In this document: positions 1-6,578 of the stretch, in pieces
How the letters are laid out: the number at the start of each line of letters is the position of its first letter
How positions within the stretch are numbered: position 1 is the first letter of the stretch
From: an uncultured Clostridium sp.
GTDB taxonomy: Bacteria; Bacillota_I; Bacilli_A; RF39; UBA660
Length of the DNA: 53,013 nt
Assembly (NCBI GenBank): GCA_905193755.1
Contig: CAJJPX010000007.1
Coordinates: 1 to 53,013, forward strand
Reading direction: 5' to 3'
Notes under the pieces: model-generated
What the model saw: only the letters and a program-made list of their open reading frames with translations
Database searches by the model: none
Told to the model about the DNA's origin: nothing
Made by a program: the position numbers and the translations under genes

Positions 1-5
1 AATGT

Positions 6-11
6 CCTCCT
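6..11 (-). promoter_or_regulatory. Shine-Dalgarno of a gene starting beyond the left edge
   Basis: The minus strand reads AGGAGG here with five bases left before the window edge. A minus-strand gene therefore probably starts just outside the window. None of its codons are visible. The stretch from 12 to 73 shows no gene, only a weak CTAAC/GTTAG inverted repeat. Confidence 0.5.
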
Positions 12-73
12 TCCTAGAAAGAGAACATCTATATATGTCTTCCAAGCTAACAGTGAGTTAGATTTTAGACATT

Positions 74-108
74 AAAAAACTTACAACACCATAATAGGTT
101 CGTAAGTT
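74..108 (-). terminator. Rho-independent terminator of tRNA-Gly
   Basis: The arms AACTTAC (78-84) and GTAAGTT (102-108) pair, and a run of U follows on the minus strand. It lies directly downstream of tRNA-Gly. Confidence 0.75.
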
Positions 109-117
109 GTATTCAAT

Positions 118-192
118 TGGAGCAAGTAACCGGAATCGAACCGGCATCTTAGCCTTGGCAAGGCCACATTCTAACCGTTGAACTATACCTGC
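118..192 (-). tRNA. tRNA-Gly (anticodon GCC)
   Basis: Reading the minus strand, the acceptor arms GCAGGTA and TACTTGC pair with one G-U. The anticodon loop TTGCCAA gives anticodon GCC, the T-arm carries GGTTCGATTCC, and a CCA end is encoded (TCCA). The cloverleaf is complete. The gene stands alone, with its own promoter upstream and a terminator downstream. Confidence 0.95.
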
Positions 193-205
193 ATTTGCAA
201 ATAAT

Positions 206-234
206 ATTTTAGCAATAAAATATGTTTTTTGCAA
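206..234 (-). promoter_or_regulatory. sigma-A promoter of tRNA-Gly
   Basis: On the minus strand, -35 TTGCAA (229-234) and -10 TAAAAT (206-211) are 17 bases apart, with a TG just before the -10. The tRNA 5' end lies 13 bases past the -10 box. Confidence 0.7.
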
Positions 235-243
235 GTCCTTTAT

Positions 244-278
244 TAAAAAAAGTAGATTATTCTTCAAAATCTACTTTT
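244..278 (-). terminator. Terminator of the patatin gene
   Basis: An 11-bp stem (248-258 with 268-278) is followed by a U tract on the minus strand. The patatin stop codon lies in the hairpin. Confidence 0.8.
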
Positions 279-1324
279 ATATTTTTTATAAAATCATAAT
301 AAATATTATTCTTATCACCTGCGAATTGGTATTTTAGTTTAGTAATTAGATATGGAATATTATATATTTTGAATCTTTGTATGTCTTTTTGCTTACATAC
401 CTTCTCTATTATTTTTATGATAAAGTCTTTATTTGATCTAGGTGGTAATCCTTTGTTATATTTTTTTATCATTCTTTTTAGTGTTACTTTATCAAATAGT
501 CTATCATAGTATGTTTCATCTTTGTGTTTGAAATAGTATTTATTACCATCTAAGTTATCTAAGTATTTTAAAGTATCAAAGTAACCTAAATTCATTCTAT
601 AGAGTGATACTTCAGGAGTAAATACTAATATTGAACCTAAGTCTTCTCTTGGTGTAATAATGTGAACTTTTGTATTCTTTCTTGGCTTATATTTTAGCTT
701 TCTATTGTCCCATGCTCTTACTGCATATACTTCATCATATCCTTCGTCTAGAAGCATATCTATAGGACAATTCATATGTACTCCGCCATCTAAATAGTAC
801 TTGTCATCAATAATTCTTTCTAGCTTAAAACCTGGTAAGTACGCACTAGCTAAAACATAATCTACAAATTTACCTTTTGGTATATCACGCTTGAATATCT
901 CAAGTGGTTTTAAATCACTTATACTAAAAGTTACTAAACCAAAGTTAATCTTACTTTTATAGAATTTATCTTCTTTTAGATTCTTTGATAGAAGCTTTCT
1001 TATATTAGTTGTGTCTACGCCTATATTTTTTATTATCTTTTCAATCTCTTCTTTATTTTCTTTTATTTCTTTTAAATTGAATTTATGTTTTGAAATATCA
1101 TTTAAGAATTTTCCATTTAATCCGAATAGTTCTTTACTATCAGTTGTTTCCCATAGTTTGTACATTCCATCTAGATTATTGCATGCATAGAATGCTGCGT
1201 TTATTGCTCCTATTGATGTACCTGCAACTGCATCAAAAAATATTTTCTTTTTAGATAGTGCTTTTATAGCACCTGCTTCATATGCTCCTCTTGCTCCTCC
1301 ACCTTCTAAGGCTAATGCTTTCAT
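257..1324 (-). CDS. Patatin-like phospholipase
   Basis: Patatin-family lipid acyl hydrolase, expected to cleave acyl chains from phospholipids with a Ser-Asp dyad. Visible signatures are the oxyanion-hole motif GGGARG (residues 8-13), the nucleophile elbow GTSIG (35-39, Ser37) and the DGG motif (179-181, Asp179). All catalytic parts are present. It has 355 residues, with a basic C-terminal half beyond the patatin core. No signal peptide is seen, so it probably acts from the cytosolic side of the membrane. Its ATG overlaps the end of the PAP2 phosphatase gene by 4 bases, so the two are translationally coupled. This suggests a shared role in membrane lipid turnover. The substrate cannot be read from the sequence. 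Confidence 0.93.
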   Translation of the reverse strand: MKALALEGGGARGAYEAGAIKALSKKKIFFDAVAGTSIGAINAAFYACNNLDGMYKLWETTDSKELFGLNGKFLNDISKHKFNLKEIKENKEEIEKIIKNIGVDTTNIRKLLSKNLKEDKFYKSKINFGLVTFSISDLKPLEIFKRDIPKGKFVDYVLASAYLPGFKLERIIDDKYYLDGGVHMNCPIDMLLDEGYDEVYAVRAWDNRKLKYKPRKNTKVHIITPREDLGSILVFTPEVSLYRMNLGYFDTLKYLDNLDGNKYYFKHKDETYYDRLFDKVTLKRMIKKYNKGLPPRSNKDFIIKIIEKVCKQKDIQRFKIYNIPYLITKLKYQFAGDKNNIYYDFIKNIKVDFEE

Positions 1325-1953
1325 ACTAATTTCTCCTTAAAATTCTTTTCTATTATATTTATACTACATAGTAAACAAGGTATACCTAATATGAATCCAC
1401 CTACTACATCTGAGAAGAAATGGACTCCTAGACAAACTCTTGAGAATGCAACTATAGCTATTAAAAAACAAAATAATAATCCAAAAAATATTCTTATAAA
1501 GTTGTTTGACTTTTCAGTCATAAGATAAAATAATGTCATATAAAATACTATTGATGTCAGAGTGTGTCCACTTGGAAAACTAAAGCTACTTGGTATTTTT
1601 ATTAGCGCTTCTAGTGGTCTTGGTCTTTGAACTAAACTCTTTGTAATGAATACAACTATTCCAGAAAATAAATAACTACCTGATATAAGATAGAAGTACC
1701 ATTTATTCTTTAAAAATAGAAATATACACACGATTATTATAATTGGTATGTACCAATCGCCAAAATTTGTTATGTAACTCATAGCAGCTGTTAACCTCTT
1801 GTCATTTATGTTTCCAAAAAATTCAATTACTTTATAGTCAAAGTTTACAACATCTTTGTAAAGACTACTATTTTTTATCACAATAAAAGATACTATCAAT
1901 AAGATAATAATTAACATATATATCCAATTTTCTTTTAGTATCTTCTTTATCAT
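1321..1953 (-). CDS. PAP2-family membrane phosphatase
   Basis: Integral membrane phosphatase of the PAP2 superfamily, acting on lipid phosphates such as phosphatidic acid or undecaprenyl pyrophosphate. The three motifs are intact: KSLVQRPRP (105-113), PSGH (127-130) and SRVCLGVHFFSD (171-182). About five or six hydrophobic segments span the 210 residues, with one N-terminal helix at 11-27. It is the first gene of a two-gene unit with the patatin gene. It has no Shine-Dalgarno, and a TATAAT box ends 6 bases before the ATG, so its mRNA may be leaderless. A recycling role for undecaprenyl pyrophosphate is possible but not shown. Confidence 0.92.
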   Translation of the reverse strand: MIKKILKENWIYMLIIILLIVSFIVIKNSSLYKDVVNFDYKVIEFFGNINDKRLTAAMSYITNFGDWYIPIIIIVCIFLFLKNKWYFYLISGSYLFSGIVVFITKSLVQRPRPLEALIKIPSSFSFPSGHTLTSIVFYMTLFYLMTEKSNNFIRIFFGLLFCFLIAIVAFSRVCLGVHFFSDVVGGFILGIPCLLCSINIIEKNFKEKLV

Positions 1954-1959
1954 ATTATT

Positions 1960-1968
1960 ATTATAACA
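1960..1968 (-). promoter_or_regulatory. Extended -10 promoter for the PAP2/patatin unit
   Basis: The minus strand reads TGTTATAAT, with the start codon 7 bases past the box. Transcription would then begin at or next to the A of the ATG. No convincing -35 is visible. Confidence 0.55.
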
Positions 1969-1994
1969 TACTTTTTTCTTATTTAACCATTTGT

Positions 1995-2621
1995 TTATTT
2001 TGTACCGTAAACTCTGTCTCCTGCATCTCCAAGTCCTGGTAGAATATATTTATTTTCATTTAAGCATCTATCTACACAAGAAGTATATATTTGCACATCT
2101 TTGTGTGCTTTTTTTAATGCTTTAATTCCTTCTGGTGATGAGATAATACATAAGAATTTTATTTTCTTAACACCATCTTTTTTAAGTCTATCTATTGTTG
2201 CGATAGCACTTCCTCCGGTAGCTAGCATTGGATCCAAAACAAATACTTCTCTATTCTCTATTCCTTTTGGCATTTTATAGTAGTATTCTACTGGTTCAAA
2301 TGTTTTTTCATTTCTATAAAGACCTATATGTCCTATTTTAGCATTTGGTATTACTGTTAATATACCATCTACCATACTCATTCCAGCTCTTAGAATTGGT
2401 ACAAATGCATAATTATCTTCATTCAATTTATAAGTTTTATATTTTTCAAGAGGAGTTTTTATTTCACATTCTTCAAGTTTTGCATCTTTTGTTGCTTCAT
2501 AACAAAGTAATACTGATATTTCACTTATTATTTCTCTAAATTCTTTAGTACCTGTTTTCTCATTTCTAAGTATTGATAATTTGTGAGTAACTAGTGGATG
2601 ATTTAATACTATTTCTTTCAT
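1995..2621 (-). CDS. upp: Uracil phosphoribosyltransferase
   Basis: Converts uracil and PRPP to UMP in pyrimidine salvage. At 208 residues it has the normal family length. The PRPP loop DPMLATGGSAI is at 130-140 and the uracil-binding tail GLGDAGDRVYGTK ends the protein. Its ATG overlaps the TGA stop of the upstream permease gene (ATGA), giving coupled translation of uptake and salvage. The pair is controlled by the leader region near 3.93-4.09 kb. No terminator is obvious after it; the next promoter starts within about 10 bases of the stop. Confidence 0.97.
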   Translation of the reverse strand: MKEIVLNHPLVTHKLSILRNEKTGTKEFREIISEISVLLCYEATKDAKLEECEIKTPLEKYKTYKLNEDNYAFVPILRAGMSMVDGILTVIPNAKIGHIGLYRNEKTFEPVEYYYKMPKGIENREVFVLDPMLATGGSAIATIDRLKKDGVKKIKFLCIISSPEGIKALKKAHKDVQIYTSCVDRCLNENKYILPGLGDAGDRVYGTK

Positions 2622-3901
2622 TCTTTTTCCTCCTTAATTAATAAGTTTAGAAGTATACCTACAATTGCTGCTAAGCTCATTCCTGATATTGAAAGATTTA
2701 TATTTTTAGTTACTACTGATATAACGGCTCCACCAAGTCCTAGAACTAACATTGAAGAAGCTACGATTACATTTTTCGTATTTCCGAAGTCAACTTTATT
2801 TTGAATTAATATTTTAAGTCCATTTACTGATATAAATCCATAAAGTAAGATTGATACTCCTCCTAATACTGGTGTAGGAATTGATGAGATAATTGCTGTT
2901 AGTTGTCCTAAGAATCCAAATATTATTGCTATTATTGCTGCTAGGCCTATTACCCAGACTGAAGCTACTTTAGTCATACCTACTACTGAAGTATTTTCTC
3001 CATATGTTGTATTTGCTGGTCCACCGATAAGTCCAGCTGCAAATGTTGCAATTCCATCACCCATAAGTGTGTTATCTAGTCCTGGGTCTTCTATTAAATC
3101 TTTATCTATTATTTCACTTAATACTTTATGATCTCCTATATGTTCTGATATAGTTACTAGTGCGATTGGTACTATTGTAAGTAATGCTCCGAAATTTAAT
3201 TTATAGTGTACAAATGGTAGATAAAAGTCTGGTTTTGCTATTATTTTAGCACTTACTATTCCACTATAATCTACCATACCTAGTATCATTGATGCTATAT
3301 AACCTGCTACCATACCCATTAAGAACGGTATTACTTTTAAGAATCCTTTTCCTCTTACGGCAAGTATTCCTGTTGTTAAGAATGCAACTAGTGCTACTAC
3401 TATATTTTTCCATGGAACTGTTTCCATATTAAGTCCTATTTCTTCTACTGCTGTTGGTGCTAGTGATAAACCTATAATCATTATCATAGGTCCTACTACT
3501 ATTGGTGGTAATAACTTATTAATCCATTTTTTACCTACTAGTTTGATTATTAATGCTACTAGTACATATACTAATCCTACCGCCATTATTGCTGTAAAAA
3601 CGCTTGCTTTTCCACTTTTAGCAAACCCTACTATCATTGGTGTAATAAATGCAAATGAACTTCCTAAATATACCGGGCTCTTTCCTCTTGTACAAATAAT
3701 ATAGATAAGTGTTCCTATCCCTGAAGATATAAGTGCTACTGGTATAGATAGTACTTCTGTTCCTGATGCAGTATTAACTAATATTGGTACTAGTATAGTA
3801 GCTCCAAACATCGCAAATACATGTTGAAGTGATAATAGTATCCACTTTAATACTGGTGGTTTCTCATTAACATCGAGTAACATTTTATTGTTCTTTTTCA
3901 T
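2618..3901 (-). CDS. uraA: Uracil permease, NCS2 family
   Basis: Nucleobase:cation symporter of the NCS2/UraA family with about 12-14 membrane helices in 427 residues. The substrate is inferred to be uracil because upp follows with a 4-base overlap. The start used here (MKKNNKMLL) has a strong GGAGGA site at the right distance. An open frame continues 37 residues further upstream, but it would run through the terminator hairpin and lacks a ribosome site, so I rejected it. The sequence TTYGENTSVVGMTKVAS matches the family's conserved core. Xanthine transport is the main alternative, but the upp partner argues against it. Confidence 0.94.
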   Translation of the reverse strand: MKKNNKMLLDVNEKPPVLKWILLSLQHVFAMFGATILVPILVNTASGTEVLSIPVALISSGIGTLIYIICTRGKSPVYLGSSFAFITPMIVGFAKSGKASVFTAIMAVGLVYVLVALIIKLVGKKWINKLLPPIVVGPMIMIIGLSLAPTAVEEIGLNMETVPWKNIVVALVAFLTTGILAVRGKGFLKVIPFLMGMVAGYIASMILGMVDYSGIVSAKIIAKPDFYLPFVHYKLNFGALLTIVPIALVTISEHIGDHKVLSEIIDKDLIEDPGLDNTLMGDGIATFAAGLIGGPANTTYGENTSVVGMTKVASVWVIGLAAIIAIIFGFLGQLTAIISSIPTPVLGGVSILLYGFISVNGLKILIQNKVDFGNTKNVIVASSMLVLGLGGAVISVVTKNINLSISGMSLAAIVGILLNLLIKEEKE

Positions 3902-3931
3902 AAATCCTCCTCCTAAACAATAAATTATGGC

Positions 3932-3959
3932 AAAAAAAATCTCACCATTAAATGATGAG
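3932..3959 (-). terminator. Attenuator terminator before uraA
   Basis: The arms CTCATCA and TGGTGAG form a 7-bp stem with a five-base loop, then eight U on the minus strand. It lies 30 bases before the uraA start and so must be bypassed for uraA-upp expression. A leader ORF ends exactly in its loop. Confidence 0.85.
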
Positions 3960-4043
3960 AAATCCAAAGAAATTAAAATCGATAGTATCACATAGACACT
4001 TTTTATAAACATAGTTAGGATGTTTTGATTTTAATTCCATCAT
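3948..4043 (-). CDS. Putative 31-residue leader peptide of uraA-upp
   Basis: A short ORF begins MMELKSKHPN and ends with FFGFLII. A GAGG lies about 10 bases before its ATG, close to the predicted transcript 5' end. The TAA stop (3948-3950) is exactly in the loop of the attenuator terminator, and the last codons form that hairpin's 5' arm. Just before the hairpin the RNA is U-rich and the codons are Phe-rich. A ribosome finishing this peptide would block the terminator. This is the geometry known for E. coli pyrBI, where UTP-dependent polymerase pausing sets how closely a ribosome follows. Translation is not proven, and a chance ORF of this size is possible in AT-rich DNA. Confidence 0.5.
   Translation of the reverse strand: MMELKSKHPNYVYKKCLCDTIDFNFFGFLII
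3971..4036 (-). promoter_or_regulatory. Three-helix leader RNA fold upstream of the uraA terminator
   Basis: The same leader can fold as a closed three-way junction. P1 pairs 4027-4036 with 3971-3980 (10 bp). P2 is the hairpin 4007-4025 (6 bp, 7-base loop). P3 is the hairpin 3984-4000 (6 bp, 5-base loop). The arrangement recalls small aptamers, but junction bases diagnostic of purine riboswitches are missing, and no PyrR-type loop is seen. Separately, ATGATGGA near 4036-4043 could pair with the 5' arm of the terminator. Confidence 0.4.
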
Positions 4044-4063
4044 ATATTTTTTACCTCGTTAAA

Positions 4064-4092
4064 ATATTAACATATATATTTTATTAATGCAA
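4064..4092 (-). promoter_or_regulatory. sigma-A promoter of uraA-upp
   Basis: On the minus strand, -35 TTGCAT (4087-4092) and -10 TAATAT (4064-4069) are 17 bases apart. This predicts a transcript start near 4057-4060 and a leader of about 160 bases. Confidence 0.65.
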
Positions 4093-4106
4093 CTATTTTT
4101 TATTAA

Positions 4107-4688
4107 TTATTTTAATATTCTTTTTGGAGTCCATGTACTAATAAATATATCATCACTACCTTGTGTTTTTCTTTCTAATTCGTCTAGTACTTCAACACCA
4201 ACTGAGTCTTTAAATGCTTCATAGTCTAGTATTAATTTCTTTTTCTCACGTAATAGTTCTAACATTTTAGATACGTTTGTTCTTTCTATTTCTCCTTTAC
4301 GTGATGCAAGTGAATTATGTGAATACTCAATGTAATCTCCTTCTAGTGATCCTGTTACCGGTGTAGAAACTTTTAATTCTTGTCCTTCAAGACCAAGCAT
4401 TTCTCTTATATTAAGTGCCATTTTATAGTCTTCAAGTGATACTATCATATTAGGAAATCTCTTTTTAAAAAGCATTAGATTATATATTGTATAATCATAT
4501 GAAGAAGTTTCATCGTTTGATGTTTCATATATTATTGGTTTTTTAGTATATATATGTTTATTTACACTTTCTCTATCAAATGTAAAACCACTTTTAGTTA
4601 TAAAATGTAGTCCATCAATACTAGAGTCTCCTATAGATTTATTATTAGCTCTAAATGAACAAATATTAGTTTTTCTAATTATTTTCAT
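4107..4688 (-). CDS. Uncharacterised 193-residue protein
   Basis: I do not recognise a family. The protein has 193 residues, no signal peptide and no membrane helix, so it is probably cytosolic. It starts MKIIRKTNICSF and ends with a basic tail. The start at 4688 is chosen because GGAG lies 8 bases upstream. A GTG nine bases earlier overlaps that site and is unlikely. The middle section mixes charged helices (about residues 88-110 and 135-175). It lies between the uraA promoter and the terminator of the L,D-transpeptidase, apparently as its own unit. No catalytic motif is evident. Confidence 0.75.
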   Translation of the reverse strand: MKIIRKTNICSFRANNKSIGDSSIDGLHFITKSGFTFDRESVNKHIYTKKPIIYETSNDETSSYDYTIYNLMLFKKRFPNMIVSLEDYKMALNIREMLGLEGQELKVSTPVTGSLEGDYIEYSHNSLASRKGEIERTNVSKMLELLREKKKLILDYEAFKDSVGVEVLDELERKTQGSDDIFISTWTPKRILK

Positions 4689-4755
4689 ATTTATCACTCC
4701 TTTTTCCCCTCTTTGCTGAGTGTATATTATACCTTAATTTAATAAAAAAAGCAAT

Positions 4756-4777
4756 AAAAAAGAGATATTATCTCTTT
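4756..4777 (-). terminator. Terminator of the L,D-transpeptidase gene
   Basis: The 8-bp stem AAAGAGAT/ATCTCTTT has a 3-base loop overlapping the gene's TAA stop, followed by a U tract on the minus strand. Confidence 0.8.
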
Positions 4778-5709
4778 ATATAAACTGGTGTCCCAACTTC
4801 TATCATTGAAAATAATTTTTCTGCTGCTTTAGTTGGAAGATTTACACATCCATGGCTTCCGTTTGTTTTATAGATTTGTCCTCCAAATTTTTTTCTCCAT
4901 GAAGCATCATGTAAACCAAAACTTCTTCCATCATAGGCCATCCAGTATTTAACAAATGATTTATATTTTTTAGTAACAAGCCATTGATTTTTAGTTTTTC
5001 TAAGTATTTTGAAGTTTCCTAGTTTAGTTGCTCCGTTTTTACCAGTTGTTACATCTGTAGTTAGTACTGGTTTTTTCTTAACATAATAAACTAGTTTTTG
5101 TGTTGATATTTTAACTTCTACATATGTGTGATCAAATTTATTAGTGACATGTACTTTTAATGTTTCTTGTGCTTCATTACCACTTGAGTCTTCTACCATA
5201 TATTTAACTTCATAATTACCTTTTTTAGACATATTTATGTTTGAAGTTTTTGTTACTTTTGTAGATAAATCAGTATCATAATTATCTGTTACTTTGTATG
5301 TTATATCATCACATTTATCATTTACTGTGCAATAAATTTCTTTTTCACTAAGTGTTAGTTTTGGTGCCTCAGTATCTACTACTTTTACTGTTCTTGTAAG
5401 TGTTTTATTATAATTTTTGTATCTTAATATATATTTTATTTCATATGTACCAACTTTAGTGATATCAACATTATTTATTACTTCTACTTCATCTGTTTTA
5501 TTTATTCCATCTATTAATGCAGTATAACCATTTTCTTCATAGTTATTTCCATATTCTATAACTACTTCTCTATCTCCTTTTAGATTAAATCCTTCTTCTA
5601 TAGTATCCATTTTTTTCTGTTCAAAAAAACCAATAATAGTTATAGTTATTACTAGTATACTAAAACTCATTGTTAATAAAATTTTAATTAATTTATTCTT
5701 CATACTCAT
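4768..5709 (-). CDS. L,D-transpeptidase (YkuD) with Ig-like domains
   Basis: Secreted or membrane-anchored enzyme that forms 3-3 crosslinks in peptidoglycan or attaches proteins to it. An N-terminal hydrophobic helix (about 8-28) acts as signal anchor. Two bacterial Ig-like repeats follow (about 45-110 and 112-190; EAPKL and GNYEVKYMVEDSSGN are typical). The C-terminal YkuD domain carries SHGCVNLP (285-292) with catalytic Cys288 and His286 and an upstream LHDA histidine. The full catalytic set is present. It is a single-gene unit with its own terminator. It has no Shine-Dalgarno; promoter-like boxes touch the start, and a second in-frame ATG lies at 5703. Ig stalks on L,D-transpeptidases of low-GC Gram-positives probably reach across the wall. 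Confidence 0.93.
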   Translation of the reverse strand: MSMKNKLIKILLTMSFSILVITITIIGFFEQKKMDTIEEGFNLKGDREVVIEYGNNYEENGYTALIDGINKTDEVEVINNVDITKVGTYEIKYILRYKNYNKTLTRTVKVVDTEAPKLTLSEKEIYCTVNDKCDDITYKVTDNYDTDLSTKVTKTSNINMSKKGNYEVKYMVEDSSGNEAQETLKVHVTNKFDHTYVEVKISTQKLVYYVKKKPVLTTDVTTGKNGATKLGNFKILRKTKNQWLVTKKYKSFVKYWMAYDGRSFGLHDASWRKKFGGQIYKTNGSHGCVNLPTKAAEKLFSMIEVGTPVYIKR

Positions 5710-5711
5710 CT

Positions 5712-5726
5712 ATTATAACTATAACA
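5712..5726 (-). promoter_or_regulatory. -10 boxes abutting the L,D-transpeptidase start
   Basis: The minus strand has TGTTATAGT (5718-5726, extended -10) directly followed by TATAAT (5712-5717). Starts predicted from them fall near 5711 and 5705, right at the two in-frame ATGs (5709 and 5703). This suggests a leaderless transcript. Confidence 0.5.
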
Positions 5727-5739
5727 CATTTTTTATAAG

Positions 5740-5764
5740 AAAAAAGTAACAATTTATGTTACTT
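5740..5764 (-). terminator. Terminator of the OGG/LtaS-like unit
   Basis: The 8-bp stem AAGTAACA/TGTTACTT has a 5-base loop and a U tract on the minus strand. The glycosylase TAA stop lies in the stem. Confidence 0.8.
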
Positions 5765-6577
5765 GATATTTCTTTTACTATGAAATAAATATTGTATTGC
5801 GAGACCTGAATATTCTTTATATTTTTCACGTGTGTATTTTTCTATTGTCTTTTGATCATCTTTTATTCCATAGATTTCTTTGATGTTTTGTTTTACCCAA
5901 GTATCTATTGGAAAAGTATCTAATCTTTTATAACCAAATAATAGAATACATGAAGCCACCTTCAAACCTATTCCTTTGACTGTCATTAACTCTTTAGTAG
6001 CTTCACTTGTTGATAAGTTGTTTATATCTTTTAATGACTTATATTTTGCTAAGAAATCTTCTAGGTATTTGTCTCTAAAACCTACTCCTAGTGTTCTAAA
6101 GTCTTCACTCTTTAATTTTTTTAATTCTTCGTATGTTGGAAATAAGAAATATTCTTTATTATTAAATATTACTTTCTTACCATATTTTTCTGATAAAGAG
6201 TTTATACTGTTTGTGATTCTTTTTACATTATTATTTTGACTTATTATGTAGCTTATACACATTTCGAATGAATCTTGATTTAATATTTTATAACCTTTAC
6301 ATTTGTTAATAATATCTTCCATCTTAGAATCGTTGTTGATAAGTTGTTCATTTATTTTATTGTAGTCTCTATCTAAGTCAAAGTATTCTGTTATTACTTC
6401 CTTTAAGTTGTTTGTATTATTAGATTCTACTATTAAAGTGTTAGTAACTTGTTTGATATTTATAACTCTATCTTTTAATATATTAGTGAAGCTTCCATCA
6501 TCTTCTTCTATAACTCTAAAGCATGCCCCACTTAGTAACGTACTTTTTAAATCAAAATCTTTTACTTCTATTTTCAT
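5759..6577 (-). CDS. ogg: 8-oxoguanine DNA glycosylase (OGG1-type)
   Basis: Base-excision repair glycosylase/lyase of the HhH-GPD superfamily that removes 8-oxoguanine. The OGG-type N-terminal motif appears as SGACFRV, the helix-hairpin-helix as KGIGLKVASC with predicted catalytic Lys206, and FPIDTW supplies Asp225. These correspond to Lys249 and Asp268 of human OGG1. At 272 residues it has the usual bacterial OGG1-like length. No iron-sulfur cysteines are present, which argues against Nth or MutY. The gene starts one base after the stop of the LtaS-like gene, with AGGA inside that gene's end, so the two are co-transcribed although functionally unrelated. Confidence 0.88.
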   Translation of the reverse strand: MKIEVKDFDLKSTLLSGACFRVIEEDDGSFTNILKDRVINIKQVTNTLIVESNNTNNLKEVITEYFDLDRDYNKINEQLINNDSKMEDIINKCKGYKILNQDSFEMCISYIISQNNNVKRITNSINSLSEKYGKKVIFNNKEYFLFPTYEELKKLKSEDFRTLGVGFRDKYLEDFLAKYKSLKDINNLSTSEATKELMTVKGIGLKVASCILLFGYKRLDTFPIDTWVKQNIKEIYGIKDDQKTIEKYTREKYKEYSGLAIQYLFHSKRNIK

Positions 6578-6578
6578 A

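Noticed and set aside
3902..4012. Longer uraA with 37 extra N-terminal residues
   Set aside because: It would translate through the attenuator hairpin and has no ribosome site. The ATG at 3901 has a strong GGAGGA.
3971..4036. Purine riboswitch upstream of uraA
   Set aside because: Helix layout is similar, but the conserved J1/2, J2/3 and J3/1 bases and the specificity pyrimidine are not present. No PyrR-type UCC...GAGAGG loop is seen either.
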